From PNKC01 sp038323265 (GTDB lineage: Bacteria; Chloroflexota; Dehalococcoidia; Tepidiformales; Tepidiformaceae), in NCBI GenBank assembly GCA_038323265.1, contig JBBQGT010000147.1, forward strand, positions 1 to 7,433: a DNA stretch of 7,433 bases, read 5' to 3'. Within the stretch, counting starts at the first letter, position 1; each line of letters begins with the position of its first letter. The position numbers and the translations under genes were made by a program. Under the pieces are notes generated by a model. That model was not told the DNA's origin and searched no databases. It saw nothing but the letters and a program-made list of their open reading frames with translations. Shown one piece after another: positions 1-6,599 of this stretch.

Positions 1-1005
1 CTGGTACATGCCGACTTTGCCATCTGCCACGCGGAGCAGGCGGTACGTTGCGCCCGGCTGGAAATCGGCTGATTCGAGAAACAGGACGAGCTGTTCGTCC
101 GCTGTACGGGTGAGCGCGCCCCAGCCGTAACTCGTGTGGCGGATGGGGACCAGGACGGCGTTCAAGGAGGCCGCAATGGCAACCGCCCACCAGAGCCAAT
201 CGACACTTCGGCTGCGGACGAGCCACAGCGCCAGAAAGGGGGCGAACACCACTCCCGCGCGTAGACCGACGGTGCCCACGAAATTCTCCAGCAGCGTGAG
301 CGTCGAACTGTCTTCGACGACGGGCGAAATAAGTACAAGCCACGTGGCGGGAGCGGCGATGAGGAGAGAGGCGAGATAACAGAGCAGATAGCGGCGTTTG
401 TCCGCCTCGAACGGGAAACGGCCTAGGAAGAGCAACCCGGCCAGCGGTAAGACAACCGCAGGGTGTGTGGCCTGGGCCAGTCCCACGAACACGATCGCCC
501 GCCACGTCCATCCTTTGCACCAGCAGCCGATGCCGAAGAAGAGCAGCGCCGTGGCCCAGAGAAACGGCAGTTGGCCGAGGATCACCGACTCGACCATCAG
601 CGGATTCACAAGCAAGAAGGTGGCCGGGAGGGGCTTTCGAAGCTCGGGAAACGCCCAGAGGGCGCCGCCCAACACGCCCAGCGCTCCGAGCACCAGCCAG
701 AATGTTGTCGCCCAGTCGCCGAGGACCGGCCGCAATAGTGCCGCGCTGAACCACGGCAGGAACCCGTACGGAAAGGCGAACGCTTCGCCATGACCGATCT
801 CCGGAAAATGGAACGGGATGCCCTCGCCGTCCCAGAAAACGTCTGCGACATACCAGACGTGGCTGTAGTTACTGAGCGAATCGTTGGTGACGAAGATCGG
901 GTGGCTGAGGATGAGCGCCAGGCAAAGCGCCCATGCCGTAAGGGCCGTCGCGAAAACCAGCTGCTCAGGCGAGCGCGGGTTAAGCGACTTGATCCAGCGA
1001 AGCAT
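1..1005 (-). CDS. Polytopic membrane protein, GT-C glycosyltransferase-like (3' end cut by window)
   Basis: Reading the minus strand from an ATG at 1005 gives 335 codons without a stop, leaving the window at base 1, so the C-terminus is missing. The protein is strongly hydrophobic. Membrane segments are likely near residues 16-35, 78-92, 100-119, 126-160 (one or two), 168-194, 206-227, 250-263 and 270-287. The first outer loop holds Asn41-Asp42, an aromatic His-Val-Trp-Tyr (49-52), Pro-Phe-His-Phe-Pro (64-68) and Phe-Pro-Tyr-Gly (78-81). An acidic residue in a long first loop followed by such aromatic/Pro motifs is typical of GT-C lipid-linked-sugar transferases and related membrane proteins. 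After the last helix a soluble stretch begins (Leu306 onward, with Pro-Gly-Ala-Thr-Tyr-Arg). I infer an envelope glycan role, but the substrate is unknown. A GTG three codons upstream (1014) is an alternative start; neither has a strong ribosome site. It is divergent from the deacetylase gene. Confidence 0.78.
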   Translation of the reverse strand, partial: MLRWIKSLNPRSPEQLVFATALTAWALCLALILSHPIFVTNDSLSNYSHVWYVADVFWDGEGIPFHFPEIGHGEAFAFPYGFLPWFSAALLRPVLGDWATTFWLVLGALGVLGGALWAFPELRKPLPATFLLVNPLMVESVILGQLPFLWATALLFFGIGCWCKGWTWRAIVFVGLAQATHPAVVLPLAGLLFLGRFPFEADKRRYLLCYLASLLIAAPATWLVLISPVVEDSSTLTLLENFVGTVGLRAGVVFAPFLALWLVRSRSVDWLWWAVAIAASLNAVLVPIRHTSYGWGALTRTADEQLVLFLESADFQPGATYRLLRVADGKVGMYQ

Positions 1006-1023
1006 CACGGACACTCTGCCAGC

Positions 1024-2256
1024 ATGGTGGGACTCACGGAAATACACGCGCCGTCGCGCAAGGCCGTTGCACGTCTGCTCGTGGCGGCGTTGGCCGGAGG
1101 GCTGGTGCATCCGGCGGCTGTGCTCGCGGTCGCACCCATCCACGCCTCGTCCGTCATCGTCGTTGCTGCGTTCGTGCTTTCGGTTGCAGTTGCGTGCCTC
1201 GTGCGCTGGGCGGTGAAGCCGAGCGTGGTTTCGCGCATTTCGGGTTGTTTGGCGATTCTTGCCAGCTGCATTCTAATCGGCGCGGCGACCTACCCGGGTT
1301 CTGGGTTCGTGGTCGCTGCGCTGTTGGGGGCCGGCATCGGGCCGTTCCTGCCGTCTAGACTGCCCTGGGGAAAGGTCGATGCCGTAAGCGCGATGATTGC
1401 AGCCTCCGCGCTGGTGCTACTGGTTGCGAGCTTTGGCAGTGGCGTCTCTGGCGTGACTCTCGCCGTACTCGCGATCGCCGCCGTCATCGCGAGCATTGGG
1501 CAATTGCAAGCGTTACCGGGCAGCGCGCTCCGTTCGAAGATCTTCGCCACGCTGATGCTGGTCTACGGGGCGTTCTCGTTTTTTTGGGTCGGCTCAACGT
1601 CGCCTTCGGCCGAATGGTTGGGATCGCTCACCAGCCACGGGCCGCGCAACCGCAACGAGGTGGCGCTCACTTTCGACGACGGGCCAGACGCGAACTGGAC
1701 GCTGCCAATCGCAACCATCCTCGAGCAGTACGGCGCGCGCGGGACGTTCTTCGAAGTGGGCAAGGCGATCGTGCGCAATCCGCAGATCACGCAGGAACTG
1801 ATGGACCGCGGACACATCGTTGGCAACCATTCGTACAACCACGGGGCTTACAGCTACCTGGACCCGCGCTACCCGGAATTACGCCAAACGGAGGACGTGC
1901 TTCGTGACGACTTCCACACCTGCCCAGCGCTGTTTCGGCCGCCGCATGGCACACACACGCCGTTTATGTCGCGCGTAGTGGATAACGCTGGGATGCAGCT
2001 TGTTACCTGGGACGTTTCAGCCAAGGACTGGGTGGAGACCGATTCCGACGCGCTGGCGCGGAACATCCTGGCGAACGTGAAGCCAGGATCGATCATCCTG
2101 CTGCACGATTCGATCGATGGAGAGGTGGGCGCTGACAGATCAGTGGTTGCCCGGGCGCTGCCTTCAATCCTCGAAGGACTGAAAGCGAAAGGCCTCACGC
2201 CAGTCACGCTGGACAAGCTCCTTGGCGCCCCGGCGTACCTCAGCGATTGTCGATAA
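1024..2256 (+). CDS. Membrane-anchored polysaccharide deacetylase (NodB homology domain, carbohydrate esterase 4)
   Basis: The 410-residue product has two parts. Residues 1-200 hold about seven hydrophobic segments (near 15-38, 43-61, 71-89, 93-110, 120-137, 141-158, 171-190). Residues 211-400 form a NodB-type deacetylase domain. Its motifs are complete: Thr-Phe-Asp-Asp-Gly-Pro (216-221; Asp218 the likely catalytic base, Asp219 a metal ligand), His-Ser-Tyr-Asn-His (269-273, metal ligands His269 and His273), Arg-Pro-Pro-His-Gly (305-309, where Tyr is commoner than His), Asp-Val-Ser-Ala-Lys-Asp-Trp (330-336) and Leu-Leu-His-Asp (359-362, His361 catalytic). Family members remove N- or O-acetyl groups from peptidoglycan, chitin-like or other polysaccharides; the substrate here cannot be told. 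The frame is open back to 790, but that part overlaps the opposite-strand gene and looks like its shadow, so the ATG at 1024, just before the first hydrophobic segment, is preferred. The DUF2156 gene follows at 62 bp, probably co-transcribed. Confidence 0.9.
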   Translation: MVGLTEIHAPSRKAVARLLVAALAGGLVHPAAVLAVAPIHASSVIVVAAFVLSVAVACLVRWAVKPSVVSRISGCLAILASCILIGAATYPGSGFVVAALLGAGIGPFLPSRLPWGKVDAVSAMIAASALVLLVASFGSGVSGVTLAVLAIAAVIASIGQLQALPGSALRSKIFATLMLVYGAFSFFWVGSTSPSAEWLGSLTSHGPRNRNEVALTFDDGPDANWTLPIATILEQYGARGTFFEVGKAIVRNPQITQELMDRGHIVGNHSYNHGAYSYLDPRYPELRQTEDVLRDDFHTCPALFRPPHGTHTPFMSRVVDNAGMQLVTWDVSAKDWVETDSDALARNILANVKPGSIILLHDSIDGEVGADRSVVARALPSILEGLKAKGLTPVTLDKLLGAPAYLSDCR

Positions 2257-2261
2257 TCGCT
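2242..2261 (+). repeat. Short inverted repeat over the deacetylase stop codon
   Basis: A 7-bp perfect inverted repeat (AGCGATT at 2242-2248, AATCGCT at 2255-2261) with a 6-nt loop encloses the TAA stop at 2254-2256. No clear T-run follows, so it is not a convincing intrinsic terminator. It could be a weak RNA hairpin affecting mRNA stability or read-through into the next gene, or chance. Confidence 0.3.
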
Positions 2262-2305
2262 TCACTTGATCTTCAGGATTGCGGCCTAACTTTCGGATGC
2301 AAACC

Positions 2306-2311
2306 GGAAGG
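2306..2311 (+). promoter_or_regulatory. Ribosome binding site for the DUF2156 gene
   Basis: GGAAGG lies 6 nt before the ATG at 2318. It directly abuts another in-frame ATG at 2312, leaving no room for initiation there. This favours 2318 as start over the in-frame ATGs at 2297 and 2312 and a TTG at 2279. Confidence 0.6.
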
Positions 2312-2317
2312 ATGGCC

Positions 2318-3640
2318 ATGAGAAACCCGTTCAGCAGCTCTCGCCCACTTGGTGCCAGCCTCGCCCGTCCCGGTACGCCGGAAGCGCGGCGGGAGCTGGT
2401 ACTGCGGCACGGCGCGAACGGAATGAGCTTTCTCACGCTTTACCCCGGCTGGGAGCATTTTCATCCCGCTGACTCCAGCGGCTTCGTAGCCTTCGAACGG
2501 CATAACGGCAGCGCGTTGGTCTGCGGCGACCCGATTTGTGAGCCGGGCGCCGAAACAACCCTGATCCGAGCGTTTGTTGCCTGGTGCGCCAGCGAAAAGC
2601 TGACGCCGGCGTTCGTCAGCGCCACGCCGCCGCTCGCGGGACGTTGCCGGGAAATGGGCTGGAAGGCGCTGAAGATTGGCCAGGAGCCGATCTTCCAAAT
2701 CGAGCGCTACGCACCGCGCGGCAACAGGACGAAGAAGGTCCGCTCAGCCGCCAACCAGGCGCGCAAGGTCGGCGTAACCATCGAATGTGTGCCCGCTGGG
2801 CAGTACCCCGCTTCCAGCGTGGCGCGAGAGATGCGGGAAGTGCAGAAATTGTGGCAATCCAGCCGCAACATTAAGGCGCTGGCCTTCACGCTCCGCCTCG
2901 AACCGCTGACGCTCGCCGCCGACAAGATCATCCTGCTCGCCTACAAAGACCGGCAACTCGAAGGATTCGTCACCTGCATCCCGATCGGCGGTCGGAACGG
3001 CTACTACATCGAGGACATGATCCGCCGGCCAACCGCACCGAACGGTGTCTCGGAGTTGCTGTTCCTCGCAGCGGTCGAGGCTGCTCGCGAGCGCGGGGCG
3101 ACGATGGCCAACCTTGGGTTGGCGCCGCTGCGGGGCACAGCGAGGCAGCCTGCGGGCCATCGCCTGCTGGGCCATTCGCTGAGTTTCGCCTTCAAGCGTC
3201 TCAATCTGTTTTACAAGTTCAGGCCGTTGGAGCACTTCAAAGCGAAGTTCGGCCCGGACTCCTGGGAGGACTCATTCCTGGTCTACCGCCCGGGCCAGCT
3301 GCCGCGCGTGGCACTCGGCCTGCTTCACGCCTTTACGCCGGGCAAGTTCGGACCAGTGACCGCCGCGCTTTCGCGCTTCCGTCCGGCGCCGGCCGGCGAG
3401 GGTCGCCGTTTCGCGCCCGGCCATATTGCGGGAATCGGAGTGACCACCGCACTGGCGCTCGGCTACAGCGCCGTGGCCGTGCAGCATCCCGGGCTGTTTC
3501 TGCCGTTCGAAATAGTGGCGCGCGGCTTCGCCTTCCCGGTGGTGGAAGTGGGCGAAGTAGCCCGTGCTCACCTGATCATAGATTCAGTGCTGTTCGCCGT
3601 CGGCGCCGGGTGGTTCGTCCGCTCCACTCGCCGCGAGTAG
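2318..3640 (+). CDS. DUF2156 / MprF-type aminoacyl-phosphatidylglycerol synthase domain protein with C-terminal membrane segments
   Basis: The 440-residue product matches the catalytic (GNAT-fold) domain of MprF/LysX-type lipid aminoacyltransferases over residues 25-325. Visible marks are Gly-Asp-Pro-Ile (70-73), a basic stretch with Lys-Lys-Val-Arg and Ala-Arg-Lys (139-150), Glu-Asp-Met-Ile-Arg-Arg (232-237) leading to Pro-Asn-Gly (241-243), Leu-Gly-Leu-Ala-Pro-Leu (266-271), and the final Tyr-Lys-Phe-Arg-Pro...Phe-Lys-Ala-Lys-Phe-Gly-Pro block (299-313) before Leu-Val-Tyr-Arg-Pro (321-325). Characterised family members move an amino acid (Lys or Ala) from aminoacyl-tRNA to phosphatidylglycerol at the membrane, lowering surface negative charge; many DUF2156 proteins remain uncharacterised. 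The large N-terminal flippase of MprF is absent. Instead hydrophobic segments lie at about 369-389, 393-409 and 415-434, suggesting a C-terminal anchor. The start was chosen by the GGAAGG site. It follows the deacetylase gene and its last 57 bp overlap the opposite-strand tgt. Confidence 0.9.
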   Translation: MRNPFSSSRPLGASLARPGTPEARRELVLRHGANGMSFLTLYPGWEHFHPADSSGFVAFERHNGSALVCGDPICEPGAETTLIRAFVAWCASEKLTPAFVSATPPLAGRCREMGWKALKIGQEPIFQIERYAPRGNRTKKVRSAANQARKVGVTIECVPAGQYPASSVAREMREVQKLWQSSRNIKALAFTLRLEPLTLAADKIILLAYKDRQLEGFVTCIPIGGRNGYYIEDMIRRPTAPNGVSELLFLAAVEAARERGATMANLGLAPLRGTARQPAGHRLLGHSLSFAFKRLNLFYKFRPLEHFKAKFGPDSWEDSFLVYRPGQLPRVALGLLHAFTPGKFGPVTAALSRFRPAPAGEGRRFAPGHIAGIGVTTALALGYSAVAVQHPGLFLPFEIVARGFAFPVVEVGEVARAHLIIDSVLFAVGAGWFVRSTRRE

Positions 3641-4837
3641 TTCGCGCGCCTTGGACGCTTCCTCATACCCGGATTGTGCCAGCCACTTCGCCTTCTGCTC
3701 GCTGCGCGTCTCCTCATCCGCAACCTGGTAGCGGCCAAGGAAATCTTCGGCGAAGTCCTTGAACTGGCCCGCACCAATCGCCACGCGCATGCGTTCCGTG
3801 AGGCGCACCAGGAAGCGGATGTTGTGGATGCTGGCCAGCCGGTGGCCGAGCAGTTCGTCGTTGCGGAACAGGTGATGGATGTACGCCATGCTGTAGCGCG
3901 AGCAGGCAAGGCAATCGCAAGCAGCGTCGATCGGGCCCTCGGCCTCGCGATAGCGCACATTCCGCACGTTTGCGCGGCCCAGGTCGGTGAACATCGAGCC
4001 GTTGCGGCCGAGGCGAGTCGGCAGCACGCAATCGAACATATCCACCCCGCGAGCTGCGGCGTTCACAAGGTCCTCGGGGCTGCCGACGCCCATCAGGTAG
4101 CGTGGCTTCTCGACTGGACGTTCTGCGGTCACAGCCTCGGTCATCGCCCACATGTCTTCTTTCGATTCGCCCACCGAGAGCCCGCCGATGCTGTAGCCAG
4201 GAGCGTCCATCGCGGCCAGTTCGCGGGCGTGCCAACGGCGCAGCTCCAGGTGAACCCCGCCCTGGACGATGCCAAACACCGGCAGTCCGGGTGCTGCGGC
4301 GCGGCTGCGTTCGTACCAGCGCAGGGTGCGTTCGGCGGCGTCGCGCGCGGGCGCTTCCGCCGCATCGCCGGGCAGCACGTGGTCCAGCGGCATGGCGATA
4401 TCCACCCCCAACGCCAACTGCACGGCCATGGCCAGCTCGGGCGTGTAGTAGTGTTCCGAACCGTCGATATGCGAGCGGAATCGCACGCCGGACTCGTCCA
4501 CCTTGCCCAGGCGCGCGAGGCTGAAGACTTGGAACCCGCCGCTATCCGAAAGGATCGGGCCAGGCCAATCCATGAAACGGTGCACGCCGCCCATCTGCCC
4601 CACCAGTTGGTGGCCGGGCCGCAGGTAGAGGTGGTAGGCGTTGACGAGCAGGATCTCGGCGCCGGTCTGCTTCACCTCCTCTGGGAGGAGCGATTTCACG
4701 GTAGCGAGCGTACCAACGGGCATGAACGCCGGGGTGTGGATCTCGCCCCGGGCGGTGGTCACCACGCCCGTCCGCGGGACGCTTCGGCGCCGGTCGGTAG
4801 AAGTGAGGCTGAAGGAGAACGCCTCGCGGGCAGTCAT
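3584..4837 (-). CDS. tgt: Queuine/preQ1 tRNA-ribosyltransferase (tRNA-guanine transglycosylase)
   Basis: This 417-residue protein is full length for a cytosolic Tgt (usually 370-430). Tgt swaps guanine-34 for preQ1 (bacteria) or queuine (eukaryotes) in tRNAs with GUN anticodons (Asp, Asn, His, Tyr), the key step of queuosine formation. Conserved features in order are Ser-Asp-Ser-Gly-Gly-Phe-Gln (97-103, Asp98 general acid/base), Gly-Ile-Val-Gln-Gly-Gly (189-194), Ile-Gly-Gly-Leu-Ser-Val-Gly-Glu (217-224), the nucleophile Asp269 in Met-Phe-Asp-Cys-Val-Leu-Pro-Thr-Arg, and the zinc site Cys307, Cys309, Cys312 and His338. At the base-recognition site the usual bacterial Asp-Glu-Cys reads Asp152-His153-Val154, a change discussed in the findings. 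The C-terminus has an acidic tail of about 20 residues beyond the conserved fold. Its ATG overlaps the aroKB stop codon (ATGA), so translation is probably coupled; no strong ribosome site of its own is seen. The 3' end overlaps the convergent DUF2156 gene by 57 bp. Confidence 0.98.
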   Translation of the reverse strand: MTAREAFSFSLTSTDRRRSVPRTGVVTTARGEIHTPAFMPVGTLATVKSLLPEEVKQTGAEILLVNAYHLYLRPGHQLVGQMGGVHRFMDWPGPILSDSGGFQVFSLARLGKVDESGVRFRSHIDGSEHYYTPELAMAVQLALGVDIAMPLDHVLPGDAAEAPARDAAERTLRWYERSRAAAPGLPVFGIVQGGVHLELRRWHARELAAMDAPGYSIGGLSVGESKEDMWAMTEAVTAERPVEKPRYLMGVGSPEDLVNAAARGVDMFDCVLPTRLGRNGSMFTDLGRANVRNVRYREAEGPIDAACDCLACSRYSMAYIHHLFRNDELLGHRLASIHNIRFLVRLTERMRVAIGAGQFKDFAEDFLGRYQVADEETRSEQKAKWLAQSGYEEASKARELLAASGADEPPGADGEQH

Positions 4838-6534
4838 GCGCGGAGAACCGTCTCAACAGCCCGTCGCACGAGGGCTGGCGGGACACCTTCGCGGACGACG
4901 GCTTTGCCCAGCCGTTCCAGCAGCACCCAACGCACTTTGCCGCCCGAAACCTTCTTGTCCAAAAACGTCGCTTCGATCACGGCATCGACGTCCAACTCAG
5001 GGGCCGCTTCCGGCAGGCCGCAGGCGCGGATCAGCCGCTGTTGGCGTTCGAAGCCCTCTTCCGAAAGCAGCCCCAACTCGACGCTAATCAGGCCGGCGGC
5101 GCGCATTCCAACGGCGACTGCCTCGCCGTGCAGGAAGCTGGTGTAGCCGGTGACCGCTTCGATCGCGTGGCCCACGGTGTGGCCGTAGTTAAGCAGCGTG
5201 CGGCGGTCGGCTTCGCGTTCGTCTTCGGAGACAACTTCGGCTTTGATGGCGACGCTTCTGCCGATGATTTCGGCGGACATCAGGGCAGGACTAGCCAGCG
5301 TTTCCGTCTCGAGGTCTCGCATCAGGATCTCGTCGAGGATGAAGGCGTGCTTGATCACTTCGGCCCAGCCGTTGCGAAGCTGCCGTTCCGGCAGCGTGCG
5401 GAGGACGAGGGGGTCGATCACGACGGCTCGGGGCTGGACAAACGCCCCGATCATGTTCTTGCCGCGCGGATGGTCAACACCGGTTTTGCCGCCGATTGAC
5501 GCATCTACCATACCGAGCAAGGACGTGGGCACGTGGACGAAATCGATGCCCCGCAGGCAGGTGGCCGCGGCAAACCCGCCAAGGTCCGTGACCACGCCAC
5601 CGCCAAGGCAGATGACGAAATCGCGACGCTCGACGCGATTCCCAATGAGCCAGTCGTAAACGCTCGAAACGCTAGCCAATGTCTTCTGTTCCTCGCCCAC
5701 CGGGAGCGCGAACTGTTGGGACTCGAAGCCGGCTGATTTGAGTGCAGCCCGGACTTGCGTCGCGTAGAGCGGCCCGACGCCTTCATCGGTGAGGACGAAA
5801 GCCCGGCCCCTCAATCCAAGATCGCGGCAGACGCCGCCGAGCTCCAGAATGGCGCCGTTTTCGACGATCACCGGGTACGTCGTGTTTGCGGTGGTTACGA
5901 CGGCGGCAGCGTGGAGATCTGCGAGGCCGCGGAGCCCGGCTTCCGGGGGCGGGGACGTCTCACCTGCTGTTACGCCGTTGGCCCTGTAGAAGCGCTCGCC
6001 TTCGGGAGCGGGCCGCGAGCGCCACTCTTCCCAAAGCTGCGCAATTTCGCCCGCAACCATCTCCGGAGATAGGGCATCAACGTCGACTGCGGCGTCGGCT
6101 CCGCGGTAGAGGTCGATTCGTTCCGCCTGGAGAGCGCGCAGCCGGGCGAGTGGGTCCCCGCCCATGAGCGGGCGTTCCTCGGTCTCCGGATCCGCGGCCA
6201 GCCGTTCCGCGGCACGCTCCGGTGAGGCCGCAAGCCAGACAACGAACCCGCCGCCCATCGCCTGGCGGCTCGTTTGGTTGGTGGGCGCGCCGCCTCCCGT
6301 GGCGACGACTATGGGCTCGCGCTTTGCCATCTCCTGGAGCGTCTTTGCTTCGAATGTGCGAAAAGTGCCCTCGCCATCATCCCCGAAGACCTCCGCCACC
6401 GTCCGTCCGCTGGCCGATTCCAGTTCGCGGTCGGAATCGGCGAACTCCCAGCCGAGCCTTTCGGCGAGGATCCGGCCGACTGTCGATTTACCGGAGCCGG
6501 AGAGGCCAATGAGGAAGATCCGCCGTGCTGTCAC
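4834..6534 (-). CDS. aroKB: Bifunctional shikimate kinase / 3-dehydroquinate synthase (AroK-AroB fusion)
   Basis: The 566-residue protein joins two shikimate-pathway enzymes. Residues 1-170 are shikimate kinase (step 5): Walker A Gly-Leu-Ser-Gly-Ser-Gly-Lys-Ser-Thr (10-18, Lys16), Asp33-Ser-Asp35 for Mg/shikimate, Arg59, Gly-Gly-Gly (80-82), lid Arg121 in Glu-Arg-Pro-Leu, and Arg139. A Pro/Gly-rich linker covers about 172-213. Residues 215-566 are 3-dehydroquinate synthase (step 2, NAD- and zinc-dependent conversion of DAHP): the NAD-binding Gly-Gly-Gly-Val-Val-Thr-Asp (311-317), Asp344-Ala-Ser-Ile-Gly-Gly-Lys350-Thr-Gly, Gly-Lys-Asn-Met-Ile-Gly (358-363), and zinc ligands Glu392 (Ala-Glu-Val-Ile-Lys), His452 (Gly-His-Thr-Val-Gly-His) and His469 (Leu-His-Gly-Glu). 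All catalytic residues I looked for are present in both halves, so both should be active. It starts at GTG 6534 with AGGAG 5 nt upstream. It lies 79 bp after aroC and overlaps tgt by 4 bp. The same domain order is known for AroKB of Thermotoga maritima. Confidence 0.97.
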   Translation of the reverse strand: MTARRIFLIGLSGSGKSTVGRILAERLGWEFADSDRELESASGRTVAEVFGDDGEGTFRTFEAKTLQEMAKREPIVVATGGGAPTNQTSRQAMGGGFVVWLAASPERAAERLAADPETEERPLMGGDPLARLRALQAERIDLYRGADAAVDVDALSPEMVAGEIAQLWEEWRSRPAPEGERFYRANGVTAGETSPPPEAGLRGLADLHAAAVVTTANTTYPVIVENGAILELGGVCRDLGLRGRAFVLTDEGVGPLYATQVRAALKSAGFESQQFALPVGEEQKTLASVSSVYDWLIGNRVERRDFVICLGGGVVTDLGGFAAATCLRGIDFVHVPTSLLGMVDASIGGKTGVDHPRGKNMIGAFVQPRAVVIDPLVLRTLPERQLRNGWAEVIKHAFILDEILMRDLETETLASPALMSAEIIGRSVAIKAEVVSEDEREADRRTLLNYGHTVGHAIEAVTGYTSFLHGEAVAVGMRAAGLISVELGLLSEEGFERQQRLIRACGLPEAAPELDVDAVIEATFLDKKVSGGKVRWVLLERLGKAVVREGVPPALVRRAVETVLRA

Positions 6535-6539
6535 CGTTA

Positions 6540-6544
6540 CTCCT
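6540..6544 (-). promoter_or_regulatory. Ribosome binding site for aroKB
   Basis: On the minus strand AGGAG stands 5 nt before the GTG start at 6534. It is the best Shine-Dalgarno match near that start and supports GTG initiation; no in-frame ATG lies nearby. Confidence 0.6.
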
Positions 6545-6599
6545 GCCCTGGTTCGTAGTTAGCGGGGCTGCGACCCAGTGTACCTGCCGGTCTCGCTCC

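Noticed and set aside
134..793. Several plus-strand open frames of 81-131 codons
   Set aside because: They lie opposite the membrane-protein gene, whose minus-strand frame is open throughout and gives clear membrane segments. The plus-strand products are Arg/Pro/Ser-rich and look like shadows.
790..1023. An upstream extension of the deacetylase from an ATG at 790
   Set aside because: The added 78 residues are highly charged, precede a natural N-terminal hydrophobic segment, and overlap the opposite-strand membrane gene; the ATG at 1024 is more credible.
2279..2317. Earlier starts for the DUF2156 gene (TTG 2279, ATG 2297, ATG 2312)
   Set aside because: Only the ATG at 2318 has a properly spaced Shine-Dalgarno sequence, and the extra residues do not match the family.
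3551..3598. GGCGAA/TTCGCC pairing around the tgt stop as a terminator
   Set aside because: The stem is only 6 bp with a 36-nt loop and no T-run, and it lies inside DUF2156 coding sequence.
3568..3960. A 130-codon minus-strand open frame inside the tgt 3' region
   Set aside because: It is out of frame with tgt, Arg/Ala/Ser-rich and without a domain; the tgt frame in the same DNA encodes the conserved zinc site.
3674..5146. A 490-codon plus-strand open frame opposite tgt and the end of aroKB
   Set aside because: It is antisense to two well-recognised enzymes and its translation is rich in His, Arg, Ala and Gln with no recognisable domain; long antisense frames are common in GC-rich genes.
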